Notes: generated from the sequence alone by a model not told the origin. 64,000 nt of DNA from Gammaproteobacteria bacterium (GCA_041395725.1 JAWKZW010000001.1:1240001-1304000); one strand, 5' to 3'. Counted from the first letter of the stretch, positions 9,196 through 17,165 are shown. Translations and numbers: made by a program.

Positions 9196-10095
9196 ATGAG
9201 TGCAGAAATCGACCTTCAGAACCTGGCCGGCCCCCGGCCTGAAGTGCTGCCATTCCTGGATAAGCAGACCAACACGTTCTCCTATATCGTCAAGGATCCG
9301 GACTCTGAGGCCTGTGCCGTTATCGATTCGGTATTGAACTTCGACTATGCGTCGGGCACCGCCAGTCAGGAAGGCGCCGACGCCATCATTGACCACATTC
9401 GCAGCAACGGCCTGAAACTGGAATGGCTTATCGAAACCCACGCCCATGCCGATCACCTCTCTGCGGCGCCCTATATCAAGGAGGCACTGGGTGGCAGAAT
9501 CGCCATCGGCGAGCATATCGACACGGTGCAGGAAACTTTTGCCGGTATATTCAATACCGGTCCGGAATTCGCCCGGGACGGATCCCAGTTTGATCACCTG
9601 TTCAAAGACAATGAGGCCTACCGGATCGGCAATCTCAACTGCCTGGCTATTGCAACGCCCGGCCACACGCCCGCCTGCATGACCCACCTGATCGGTGACG
9701 CGGCGTTTGTGGGCGATACTATCTTTATGCCCGATGCAGGTACCGCACGCGCCGATTTTCCCGGCGGCGACGCACGGGTACTCTACCGCTCGATCAAGAA
9801 GCTGTTAAGCCTGCCAAAGGACACCCGCCTGTTCATGTGCCACGATTACAGCGATGCCCGGGAATTGGAGTATGAGACCACGGTCGCTGAAGAGCTGGCG
9901 AACAATATCCACGTCAATGACGGTATCGATGAAGACACGTTCGTGAAAATGCGCGAAGATAGGGACCGGACGCTGGAAGTCCCTGATCTGATTCTGCCCT
10001 CTTTGCAGGTGAACATGCGCGCCGGACACTTTCCGGAAGCAGAGGACAATGGCAGGGTCTATCTGAAACTTCCCATCAATCTGTTCGTTTCCTGA
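9196..10095 (+). CDS. pdo: Persulfide dioxygenase (ETHE1/Blh-like metallo-beta-lactamase fold)
   Basis: 299 residues from ATG 9196 (the frame extends upstream to 9016, but family homology begins here). It has the metal-binding THAHADH motif, a following GHT..C segment (ATPGHTPACMTHL), GDTIFMPDAGTARADFPGG and CHDY, as in glutathione persulfide dioxygenases. The enzyme oxidises GSSH to sulfite in the cytoplasm with a mononuclear iron. First gene of a tight operon (8 bp to the DUF442 gene) that also holds SQR, which makes the persulfide substrate. Probably induced by sulfide through FisR and sigma-54. Confidence 0.92.
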   Translation: MSAEIDLQNLAGPRPEVLPFLDKQTNTFSYIVKDPDSEACAVIDSVLNFDYASGTASQEGADAIIDHIRSNGLKLEWLIETHAHADHLSAAPYIKEALGGRIAIGEHIDTVQETFAGIFNTGPEFARDGSQFDHLFKDNEAYRIGNLNCLAIATPGHTPACMTHLIGDAAFVGDTIFMPDAGTARADFPGGDARVLYRSIKKLLSLPKDTRLFMCHDYSDARELEYETTVAEELANNIHVNDGIDEDTFVKMREDRDRTLEVPDLILPSLQVNMRAGHFPEAEDNGRVYLKLPINLFVS

Positions 10096-10103
10096 GGCGG
10101 GCC

Positions 10104-10508
10104 ATGAAACTTTCCCAGTTGGACAACCAGGTATCAGTATCCGACCAGATCACCGCGGCAGAGGTCGCGGAGCTGGCCCGGGAAGGAGTCGAGATCCTGG
10201 TCTGCAACAGACCCGACGGGGAAGTGGCCGATCAGCCGCCGTTCGACGCCATCGCCCACGCCTGCCAGAACCTGGACATGGAGATTCAACACATTCCTTT
10301 CTCCGGTGACGCCATCGAAGAGCATCACGTGCAGTCGTTCCTGGAATTACTGCAATCCGGCAGGAAGGTTCATGCTTACTGCCGCTCCGGCGCCCGCTCC
10401 AGCAAGCTGTGGGCCCGGGCCCGGGCCCGGCAGGGAATGGATCCCGAGGAAATAAAATATCGCGCGGGCCAGGCGGGCGTCGATGTCAGCCATCACGTCC
10501 AGCCCTGA
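10104..10508 (+). CDS. DUF442 / TIGR01244-family phosphatase-like protein
   Basis: 134 residues. The CX5R signature (CRSGARS, ~93-99) of the cysteine-phosphatase/rhodanese-like loop follows HAY, in a domain of the type found fused or next to persulfide dioxygenase in sulfide-oxidation operons (Blh/BigR-type loci). It may act as a sulfur transferase rather than a phosphatase; this is unproven here. It is between pdo and sqr, with gaps of 8 and 24 bp, so translationally close and co-regulated. Confidence 0.85.
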   Translation: MKLSQLDNQVSVSDQITAAEVAELAREGVEILVCNRPDGEVADQPPFDAIAHACQNLDMEIQHIPFSGDAIEEHHVQSFLELLQSGRKVHAYCRSGARSSKLWARARARQGMDPEEIKYRAGQAGVDVSHHVQP

Positions 10509-10532
10509 CCCAATCTCTGAGAGGAATTTGCT

Positions 10533-11795
10533 ATGCCAGCCAACAGTAACAGCAGTGACCAGTTCGACATCGTCGTCGTCGGAGCCGGTGCCGGTGGTAT
10601 TTCCGTCACCAGCAGCCTGCTTAAACGTAACAAGGGCCTGCGTATCGCCGTTATCGATCCGGCGACTGAACACTATTACCAGCCAGGCTGGACTATGGTG
10701 GGCGGAGGCGTTTTCAGAGCCCCGGAAACCCGTCGTCAGACCCGTAACCTGATGCCCGCCAAGGCGACCTGGATCAATAAAGCCGCGGTCAGTTTTGCAC
10801 CCGAACAGAATGAAGTGGAACTGGATGACGGCCAGCGTATCGGTTACTCACAGCTGATCGTGACACCCGGGCTGAAGCTTAACTGGGAGGCCGTGGAAGG
10901 CCTGAAAGAGACGCTGGGCAAAAATGGCGTTACCTCCAATTACCGCTACGATCTGGCACCTTATACCTGGGAGCTGGTCAAGGGATTGAAGAAAGGCAAG
11001 GCGGTGTTTACCCAGCCACCCATGCCGATCAAGTGTGCCGGTGCGCCCCAGAAGGCCCTGTATCTGTCCGCCGACCACTGGCTGAAAGCCGGCGTACTGA
11101 ATGCCATAGAGATAGATTTTTACAATGCCGGCGGCGTGCTGTTCGGGGTACCCGACTACGTGCCAGCACTGCAGTCCTACATCGACAAGTACAATGCCAG
11201 GGTGCATTTCAGCCGCAATCTGGTCAAGGTCGACGGCCCGGGCAGACGAGCCTGGTTCAAGCACGTCAGCGCCGAAGGCGAAGAGCAGATCACCGAGACG
11301 GAATTCGACATGATTCACGTCTGCCCGCCCCAGTGTGCGCCGGATTTCGTCAGCACCAGTACCCTGGCAGACAGTGCCGGCTGGCTGGATGTGGACCAGC
11401 ATACCCTGCGCCACAAGAGTTACGGGAATATCTGGGGACTGGGTGATGTAATGAATACGCCCAACGCCAAAACCATGGCCGCAGTGCGCATGCAGGTGCC
11501 GGTGGTTGCCCAGAACATCACCGAGGTGATGGCCGGCAACAAACCGACCTGTGGCTATGACGGCTATGGCTCCTGCCCGCTGACCGTGGAGCGGGGCAAA
11601 ATCGTACTGGCGGAATTCGGCTATGGCGGCAAGCTGCTGCCGACCTTCCCCGATTGGGTTCTGAAAGGGACCGAGCCGACCCGTGCGGCATGGATACTGA
11701 AAGCACGCATTCTGCCGGACGTTTACTGGCACGGCATGCTCAAGGGACACGAGTGGATGGTAGCGCCTAAGTCCCTGGAATCGGTCACCGGCTAG
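10533..11795 (+). CDS. sqr: Sulfide:quinone oxidoreductase
   Basis: 420 residues. N-terminal FAD-binding VVVGAGAGG (14-22), 'YYQPGWTMVGGG' near the flavin, 'PIKCAGAPQKALYL' containing a conserved Cys, a second Cys in 'YGSCPL', and 'GLGDVMNTPNAKT' for flavin contact, as in type II-like SQR. It oxidises H2S at the inner face of the membrane, passing two electrons to quinone and sulfane sulfur to an acceptor such as glutathione; Pdo then oxidises the persulfide. Last gene of the operon; a structured element follows instead of a classical terminator. Electrons could leave through the cbb3 oxidase encoded just downstream. Confidence 0.92.
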   Translation: MPANSNSSDQFDIVVVGAGAGGISVTSSLLKRNKGLRIAVIDPATEHYYQPGWTMVGGGVFRAPETRRQTRNLMPAKATWINKAAVSFAPEQNEVELDDGQRIGYSQLIVTPGLKLNWEAVEGLKETLGKNGVTSNYRYDLAPYTWELVKGLKKGKAVFTQPPMPIKCAGAPQKALYLSADHWLKAGVLNAIEIDFYNAGGVLFGVPDYVPALQSYIDKYNARVHFSRNLVKVDGPGRRAWFKHVSAEGEEQITETEFDMIHVCPPQCAPDFVSTSTLADSAGWLDVDQHTLRHKSYGNIWGLGDVMNTPNAKTMAAVRMQVPVVAQNITEVMAGNKPTCGYDGYGSCPLTVERGKIVLAEFGYGGKLLPTFPDWVLKGTEPTRAAWILKARILPDVYWHGMLKGHEWMVAPKSLESVTG

Positions 11796-11824
11796 TCGTC
11801 ACAACCGAGTGTGGCCGAGAGAAT

Positions 11825-11897
11825 CAAGCCGGAGCGCAGTTGGAGCAGATTTGCGAGCTAAGGGCCAATGCCTGCGGATCGCTCCGACTCCGGCTTG
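11825..11897 (+). repeat. Structured element E3: long hairpin between sqr and the cbb3 operon
   Basis: Arms CAAGCCGGAG (11825-11834) and CTCCGGCTTG (11888-11897). After a 5-nt bulge, TTGGAGC pairs with GCTCCGA and GATTTGC with GCGGATC; mismatches to Watson-Crick are all G.U on the + strand, suggesting an RNA hairpin read rightward. No T-run follows. A flank reading GTGGCCGAG resembles the left flank of elements E1/E2 elsewhere in the window. Confidence 0.6.
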
Positions 11898-11948
11898 TCA
11901 CTGGAGCGCTATGGCAACGGGCCGGGCAACACAACACCGGTACCGGAC

Positions 11949-11989
11949 TTGAGCTTGATCAAGAAGCTATCGCTCAGGCTGCCTATAAT
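11949..11989 (+). promoter_or_regulatory. FNR/Anr-type class II promoter of the cbb3 operon
   Basis: TTGAGCTTGATCAA (11949-11962) matches the FNR consensus TTGAT-N4-ATCAA at 9 of 10 positions. A perfect TATAAT lies at 11984-11989. The predicted start (~11996) puts the box centre at about -41, the classical activating position. Leader to ATG 12026 is ~30 nt. Confidence 0.85.
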
Positions 11990-12025
11990 CGCGCTGCATG
12001 ATGGCTCCCTGCCAGTCGTCATGAC

Positions 12026-12673
12026 ATGTCTTCCCTAACCCAGGAGTTTGACAGGCTGATGGATCAAACAATTTCCCGCTACGTGCTGTTCCGGACACTT
12101 TACGAGCCGAAGATCACCTTCGAGGTGCTGGCCGAAACCGAACCGTCCGCCTGGGACGTTTTCAGGCGCTATTCGATCTGGCTGCTGCTGATGCCACCGG
12201 TGTTTTCCTGGATCGGCGCCTACAATTTCGGCTGGCGCCTGGGTGCCGCCGAACCCTTGATGCTGGCTCCCTCCACACTCACCCTGATCAGCGTAGCCTA
12301 CTTCTTCACGCTGTTATTCGGCTTCTACACTACCACCATGATCAGCCGCTGGATGGCAGCCACCTACGGCGCCAGTTCCAGCTTTGGCCGGCATGCGGCA
12401 TTGATTACGATAGTCGGGCAGCCGCTGGCCATCGCCAGCGTCGCACACCTGTTCCCCAATGTATTCTTCAACGTGATAGTCATGATCCCGATCATGATCT
12501 GGAGCATGTACCTGCTTTATACGGGCATACCGGTCGCCCTGCAGACACCCCCGGAGCGCGGCATGTTGATGGCCTCGTCGCTGGTGGGCTGGTTGCTGGT
12601 GGCGGCGGTCAGTCTGCTGGGGATCACCATGGGACTCTGGGCCGCGGGATTCGGCCCTGCCCTGGGTGTTTAA
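12026..12673 (+). CDS. Yip1/DUF1282-like inner-membrane protein
   Basis: 215 residues with about five hydrophobic segments (residues ~47-66, 80-107, 122-146, 150-170, 182-210) and a short charged N-terminus ('LYEPKITFEVLAETEPSAWDVFRRY'), the layout of Yip1-domain bacterial membrane proteins. Function unknown. It is the first gene after the FNR-type promoter and sits 30 bp before ccoN, so it is probably expressed with the oxidase at low oxygen; a role in assembly or membrane organisation is only a guess. Confidence 0.75.
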   Translation: MSSLTQEFDRLMDQTISRYVLFRTLYEPKITFEVLAETEPSAWDVFRRYSIWLLLMPPVFSWIGAYNFGWRLGAAEPLMLAPSTLTLISVAYFFTLLFGFYTTTMISRWMAATYGASSSFGRHAALITIVGQPLAIASVAHLFPNVFFNVIVMIPIMIWSMYLLYTGIPVALQTPPERGMLMASSLVGWLLVAAVSLLGITMGLWAAGFGPALGV

Positions 12674-12703
12674 GAAATCGACTCCGAAGTAAACAGTAAC
12701 GAA

Positions 12704-14152
12704 ATGAGTAGCGAAATGACGACGCAACCCCAGTATTATCACGATGAAGTTGTTAAACGACTGGTCCATTTCTCGGTAGCCTGGGCCGTGCTCGGCATGG
12801 CAGTGGGGGTCTATGTAGCCGCTGAACTGATCTGGCCGACTATCGACTTCGGCATGCCCTGGCTGTCCTTCGGCAGACTCAGACCCCTGCACACCAACGG
12901 CATTATCTTCGGCTTCGGCGTCTCCGCGCTGATGGCCACTGCCTTTTACAGTGTACAGCGGACTTCGCACGTGCCGCTGTTCGCACCGCGACTGGCATGG
13001 TTTCTGTGTTATGCCTGGCAACTGCTGGTGCTAACCGGCGGTCTTTCGCTGCTGGCCGGTTTCAACACCACCAAGGAGTATGCTGAACTGGAATGGCCCT
13101 TTGACATTGCCATTGCCCTGCTGTGGGTGAGTTTCGGCGTTATCTTCTTTGGCACCATCGCCACCCGCAAGATTCGCCCTATTTACATTTCCAACTGGTT
13201 TTACGGGGCCCTGATCATTGTTATTGCCATGCTGCACATCGTCAACAGCCTGGCTCTGCCGGTCACCTGGACTAAATCCTACTCCCTGTACGCAGGCGCC
13301 CAGGATGCCATCGTGCAGTGGTGGTACGGCCATAACGCGGTTGGCTTCCTGCTGACTGGCGGCTTTCTGGGTATGCTCTATTACTTTCTCCCCAAACATG
13401 CCGGCCGGCCGATCTGGAGCTACAAGCTGTCGGTGGTGGCTTTCTGGGCGTTCACCTACAGTTACATCTGGGCCGGACCTCATCACCTGCACTACAACTC
13501 CGTACCGGAATGGGTGCAGTCTCTGGCCATGGTCATGAGTCTGATCCTGCTGGCACCGTCCTGGGCGACGATGATCAACGGCATCATGACCGTCAGTACG
13601 GCCTGGGAAAAACTGAAGACCGACCCGGCGCTGAAATTCATCGTGCTGTCACTGGCGTTCTATGGACTGGCTACTTTCGAGGGTCCGATGATGTCGATTC
13701 GCAGCGTCAACGTGGTCAGTCACTTTACCGACTGGACCATAGGCCATGTGCACTCCGGCGCACTCGGCTGGAATGCCATGATCACCTACGGCACCTTCTA
13801 CTATCTGATGCCCAGGCTGGTGGGCAGTGAACTTTACAGCACGCGGCTGGCCAATATTCATTTCTGGCTGGCACTGGCCGGCACCATGCTCTATATCATC
13901 TCCATGTGGGCGGCGGGGGTGTCTCAGGGCTTGCTGTGGCTGAGCCTGGATGAGACTGGTGAGCTGGCCTTTGGCTTCCGCGACATCATGAGCAGTATGG
14001 CTCCTTATTACGGCATGCGTCTGCTGGCCGGGCTGATTTTTCTCACCGGCACCGGACTGATGGCCTATAACTTTTACATGACCACCAGGAGTCGCAAGAC
14101 TGTCCAGGTTGAACCTCCGCTTGTTGATCCTGCTTTTGGAGTTGTCTCATGA
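12704..14152 (+). CDS. ccoN: cbb3-type cytochrome c oxidase subunit I
   Basis: 482 residues with twelve hydrophobic segments expected of CcoN. Metal ligands are visible: 'LRPLHTNGIIFGFG' (low-spin heme), 'WWYGHNAVGF' (CuB His with cross-linked Tyr candidates nearby), 'WAGPHHLHYN' (CuB His pair) and 'GHVHSGALGWN' (heme b / b3 His). It reduces O2 with high affinity in the inner membrane. The stop overlaps the ccoO start (ATGA). Confidence 0.96.
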   Translation: MSSEMTTQPQYYHDEVVKRLVHFSVAWAVLGMAVGVYVAAELIWPTIDFGMPWLSFGRLRPLHTNGIIFGFGVSALMATAFYSVQRTSHVPLFAPRLAWFLCYAWQLLVLTGGLSLLAGFNTTKEYAELEWPFDIAIALLWVSFGVIFFGTIATRKIRPIYISNWFYGALIIVIAMLHIVNSLALPVTWTKSYSLYAGAQDAIVQWWYGHNAVGFLLTGGFLGMLYYFLPKHAGRPIWSYKLSVVAFWAFTYSYIWAGPHHLHYNSVPEWVQSLAMVMSLILLAPSWATMINGIMTVSTAWEKLKTDPALKFIVLSLAFYGLATFEGPMMSIRSVNVVSHFTDWTIGHVHSGALGWNAMITYGTFYYLMPRLVGSELYSTRLANIHFWLALAGTMLYIISMWAAGVSQGLLWLSLDETGELAFGFRDIMSSMAPYYGMRLLAGLIFLTGTGLMAYNFYMTTRSRKTVQVEPPLVDPAFGVVS

Positions 14153-14793
14153 ACGGTCTGTCACTGCATAAGAAACTTGAGGAAAACAGCGCCCTGCTGA
14201 TCTTCGGTATACTGTTTGTCTCCGCCATCGGCGGACTGGTGCAGGTGCTGCCCAGCCTCTACCAGGAATCGTTACGTTCGGCGGCGGAAAACACCAGGCC
14301 CTACTCGGCGATTGAGCTCGCTGGTCGGGATATTTACATGCGTGAAGGCTGCTCCACCTGCCACTCCCAGCAGATTCGCCCGCTGGTTGCGGAAGTGGAG
14401 CGCTACGGGCCTTATTCCCGGGCCGGTGAATTCGTTTATGACCGGCCGTTCATGTGGGGCTCCAAGCGAACCGGTCCGGATTTGCACCGGATCGGCGGCA
14501 AGTACTCGGACGACTGGCATCGCGTACATCTGATCGATCCTCGCAGTGTGATACCTGCATCGATCATGCCCGGCTATCCCTGGCTGGCGAAAAATGATCT
14601 GGCTAACCACGATATCCAGGCAAAAATGCGCGGGTTGAGATCACTGGGACACCCCTATACGGATGAAGAAATCGAGAATGCGCCTGCCCGGCTGGAGGGC
14701 CTGAAAGAAATCGACGCTGTGATCGAATACCTGCAGATGCTGGGTATCGGCTTCGTTGAGCCGGCTACCGGCGAAGGAGGAAGTGCCGAATGA
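14149..14793 (+). CDS. ccoO: cbb3-type cytochrome c oxidase subunit II
   Basis: 214 residues: one N-terminal membrane anchor (~17-37), then a periplasmic monoheme domain with CSTCH ('GCSTCHSQQIRPL') and 'WGSKRTGPDLHRIGGKYSDDWHRVHLIDPRSVIPASIMPGYPWL', whose Met in SIMPGYPW is the usual distal heme ligand. Accepts electrons for CcoN. It overlaps ccoN and ccoQ by four bases (ATGA) on either side, showing tight translational coupling. Confidence 0.96.
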   Translation: MNGLSLHKKLEENSALLIFGILFVSAIGGLVQVLPSLYQESLRSAAENTRPYSAIELAGRDIYMREGCSTCHSQQIRPLVAEVERYGPYSRAGEFVYDRPFMWGSKRTGPDLHRIGGKYSDDWHRVHLIDPRSVIPASIMPGYPWLAKNDLANHDIQAKMRGLRSLGHPYTDEEIENAPARLEGLKEIDAVIEYLQMLGIGFVEPATGEGGSAE

Positions 14794-14945
14794 CTGCTTT
14801 TATTTTTATCGGCGATATGCTGGTCATGTTGTTCATGATTGCTCTCGTAGTCTGGGTTGCATTTTACGAATCCGAAGAGCGCATCGACTACACCGCATCG
14901 ATACCCCTGCAGGACGAGCTGGAGGATACACTGAGCCATGGCTGA
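14790..14945 (+). CDS. ccoQ: cbb3 oxidase small subunit (CcoQ/FixQ-like)
   Basis: 51 residues (MTAFIFIGDM...DELEDTLSHG). One hydrophobic segment (~4-26) followed by a charged cytoplasmic tail with 'FYESEERIDY', the usual form of CcoQ. It begins inside the ccoO stop (ATGA) and overlaps the ccoP start by 8 bp. CcoQ stabilises the complex; sequence conservation in the family is low, so identity rests mainly on size, topology and position. Confidence 0.85.
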   Translation: MTAFIFIGDMLVMLFMIALVVWVAFYESEERIDYTASIPLQDELEDTLSHG

Positions 14946-15825
14946 TTTACCCAATACTTTCTGGAGTGGCTGGATTGCAGTGATCACCACCGTGTCACTG
15001 CTGGGCCTGGCCTGGCTGGTAATCTCGATCTATTTCCCACGGGGCAGACCGGAGATTCATGAGCAGGAAGAGGCCGAGCCTACCTGGGATGAAAATCTCA
15101 AGGAAGGCAGCCATGCTCCACCTCTTTGGTGGTTCTGGATGATCTTCAGTGCGATGATATTTTCCGTTGTCTACCTGATGCTGTTTCCTGGCATGGGCGC
15201 CTTCAAGGGAGCCCTTAACTGGTCACAGGGCAGCCGCCTGACGGAAAGCCTGGCCGACTATGGGCAGGAGTACCGCCCGCAACGGGAAGCGATAGCGGCC
15301 AGCACCTTACCCGAGCTGCAGAATGACACAGCACTGATGGATACCGCCGCGAAACTTTTCAGCCGCAACTGCGCGGCCTGTCACGGCGTTGATGGCAGGG
15401 GTCAGGCCTCACTGTTCCCCAACCTGATGGATATCGACTGGCAATGGGGTGGATCCCCCGAGCAGATCGAGCAGTCTATCCGTGCCGGCCGGAACGCCAT
15501 GATGCCTCCCTGGCAGGCTTCCCTTGGCGACGAGGGCGTAGCCCAGGTCGCCTCCTATGTGCAGACACTGGCCGCGGGTGGCAATGACGAACACCCCGGA
15601 GAGACGCAGTACAGTGCCTTCTGCGTAGCCTGCCACGGTCCGGACGGTACCGGCAACCCGATGCTGGGAGCACCGAATCTGACCGACAGCACGTGGCTGT
15701 ATGGCGGGTCGATCGAAGCCATTACGGAATCGCTGAACAAGGGGCGACAAGGTGTTATGCCCGCCTTCGCCGATCGACTCGACGACGCGCAAATCAGACT
15801 GCTGGTGGCCTACCTGGCCCGCTAG
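14938..15825 (+). CDS. ccoP: cbb3-type cytochrome c oxidase subunit III (diheme)
   Basis: 295 residues. N-terminal membrane segment (~12-33) and a second (~62-84) as in long-form CcoP, then two cytochrome c domains with CAACH ('NCAACHGVDGRG') and CVACH ('FCVACHGPDGTGN'); Met ligands are likely in 'NAMMPPW' and 'GVMPAF'. Transfers electrons from soluble cytochromes to CcoO/CcoN. Last gene of the operon; assembly genes ccoGHIS are not in the window. Confidence 0.95.
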   Translation: MADLPNTFWSGWIAVITTVSLLGLAWLVISIYFPRGRPEIHEQEEAEPTWDENLKEGSHAPPLWWFWMIFSAMIFSVVYLMLFPGMGAFKGALNWSQGSRLTESLADYGQEYRPQREAIAASTLPELQNDTALMDTAAKLFSRNCAACHGVDGRGQASLFPNLMDIDWQWGGSPEQIEQSIRAGRNAMMPPWQASLGDEGVAQVASYVQTLAAGGNDEHPGETQYSAFCVACHGPDGTGNPMLGAPNLTDSTWLYGGSIEAITESLNKGRQGVMPAFADRLDDAQIRLLVAYLAR

Positions 15826-15856
15826 CGGGCCGAACTAAGCACGGACCGAAGGCCCT

Positions 15857-15877
15857 GTGGATCTGATTTGGATCCAC
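15857..15877 (+). terminator. Hairpin after ccoP, possible terminator
   Basis: GTGGATC-N7-GATCCAC, extendable as an imperfect stem over about 15846-15886 (AAGGCC / GGCTTT side). No T-run, so terminator function is uncertain. Confidence 0.4.
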
Positions 15878-16067
15878 TGGCTTTCGATCTGGACTTAACA
15901 CCCCCATCGCCTTCAGCGGCTCGATTTATTACCCCGCACCGGTTCTGCCTGCATCGCCAATGTGTGGTGTCTCAATTTGAACGTCTTACGAGATAGATGT
16001 GTTCATGGTCTGGGTTGATTGGCGGATTTGAGCACAGGTTGGGGAGCACGCAGGGGTGGCTTCGAGC

Positions 16068-16214
16068 GGCGCGGTCGGCAGGGGCTTCGGTGGGCTGCGG
16101 ACCGCGCCCGTCCCGGGTTCCTTCACTCTGAAAAATGCCCTGGAGGACGGTCATTTTTCGCCGTTCAGCGCTGGTCCTTGATTGCAGCCCACCGAAGCCC
16201 CTGCCGACCACGCC
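16068..16214. repeat. Structured element E1, copy a
   Basis: Perfect 26-bp inverted repeat (arms 16073-16098 and 16184-16209, extended 4 bp outward after one mismatch) around an 85-nt core (16099-16183). The core equals that of copy b (55975-56059) at 79 of 85 positions, while the arms have a quite different sequence. Inside the core: CCCG-tcc-CGGG (16107-16117), GAAAAATG pairing with CATTTTTC (16130-16137 / 16152-16159), and GGACC..GCGC pairing with its far end. No credible gene or ribosome site; apparent peptides through it are an effect of the repeat. Left flank GTGGCTTCGAGCGGC at 16056-16070. Confidence 0.85.
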
Positions 16215-16233
16215 CTGGCATTAGTGGCACTCG

Positions 16234-16284
16234 TTATTCAGCGTCCCCCGAAAAAGACCCAGGCAACTGCAATACGCTGAATAA
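16234..16284. repeat. 11-bp inverted repeat in the E1-E2 spacer
   Basis: TTATTCAGCGT (16234-16244) and ACGCTGAATAA (16274-16284), perfect, in the ~135-bp spacer between E1-a and E2-a. The equivalent spacer near 56.1-56.2 kb has other hairpins (GAAGCC-cggc-GGCTTC), not this sequence. Confidence 0.7.
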
Positions 16285-16350
16285 GCATTGGATAAAGAAA
16301 GAACGCTTGCACTCTTTCTTCAATACGCCGAATTTGAAATCTCGCACTGA

Positions 16351-16497
16351 GCACCACCCCGGGGGCACCTGCCGGCGGAGCGATCAAAACGCAGCACCGA
16401 CTGACCGAGTGAGACCGCTTTCCAGGGCTCACGACCGAGGGAGGGGACCCCGGAGGGGTGCGCGTTGCTCCGACGGCAGGTGCCCCCGGGGTGGTGC
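16351..16497. repeat. Structured element E2, copy a
   Basis: Perfect 24-bp inverted repeat (arms 16351-16374 and 16474-16497) around a 99-nt core that continues the stem with CGGAGC/GCTCCG and AACGC/GCGTT. Core motifs shared with copies b and c: ACCGACTGACCGA, an internal hairpin (here GTGAG 16409-16413 with CTCAC 16428-16432), ACCCC-gga-GGGGT and GTTGC. Flanked by TCTCGCACTGAGC on the left and GTGCGGCCTC on the right, both also seen at copy b. The rest of 15826-16658 holds no gene. Confidence 0.85.
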
Positions 16498-16658
16498 GGC
16501 CTCAAAAAAGAACCACAACAAGAACTAGAACAAGACTCATGCGGAAGAAAAAATTCATATTTAGTCACAACCGGTAACTGGGCTGCATTCACCATTTCGC
16601 CCGGTCTTGATAGAATTCCACAGCACATCGTTTAACCAATCCTGCAACAGGTGGAACC

Positions 16659-17123
16659 ATGATCAAGTCCGTAGAAAAAGTAAGGCGATACTGGGTCAGC
16701 TCCCTGTTTTTGCTGGCGGCGGCATCTTTGCACGCGCCGGGAGCATCCGCGGAAAACAGCCTGAGCAGTGTGCTGATTCAGTCACTGCTCGATTTCAATG
16801 CCATTCTGATTACTGAAGTCGATGTCGTGTTCGTCTATGACCTGGCCACAGCCGAGCGTCTGCCGGCCACCAAGGGTGACTGGTATGCACAGAAATACGA
16901 TCTGCTTAAGGACGACCCTCAGGAGCTGGACGTGATTACCACGTCAATTCCACAGGGCTTTGATTCGACAACTCTGAGCCTGCCCGAGCGGTCAGCCAGC
17001 GCGGTCAGAATTTTTGCGGTTGGTTACCACGAAGCCCAGGGCGCCGCTGTCCACGACATGACTGACATGGACAGCACCCTCATTCAGATCGACCAGTTTG
17101 GCATCCGGGTGTCCGCCCGCTAA
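16659..17123 (+). CDS. Exported protein of unknown function
   Basis: 154 residues with a signal peptide (hydrophobic ~13-24, AxA-type end 'GASAEN'), so periplasmic or secreted. I do not recognise a family. The mature part is short, without Cys, with a 'VDVVFVYDLATAERLPATKGDWYAQKYDLLKDDPQELDVITTSIPQGF' segment that looks like a folded beta-rich domain. It is isolated: 833 bp from ccoP and convergent with prpE, whose stop is 42 bp away. Confidence 0.6.
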   Translation: MIKSVEKVRRYWVSSLFLLAAASLHAPGASAENSLSSVLIQSLLDFNAILITEVDVVFVYDLATAERLPATKGDWYAQKYDLLKDDPQELDVITTSIPQGFDSTTLSLPERSASAVRIFAVGYHEAQGAAVHDMTDMDSTLIQIDQFGIRVSAR

Positions 17124-17165
17124 GCGGAGAAACAGAAGTTAGAGAGCCTCTGATTAATTAACGGT

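Noticed and set aside
10848..11750. 300-residue open frame opposite sqr
   Set aside because: Antisense shadow of sqr, which is in a clear operon.
16068..16497. Integron attC sites as explanation for E1/E2
   Set aside because: Long stems of variable sequence resemble attC, but the RYYYAAC/GTTRRRY core sites and cassette genes are absent.
16019..16528. Open frame of 169 residues through E1-a and E2-a
   Set aside because: It is formed by the repeat cores; no ribosome site, odd Arg/Pro-rich composition, and the DNA changes between copies follow base pairing, not codons.
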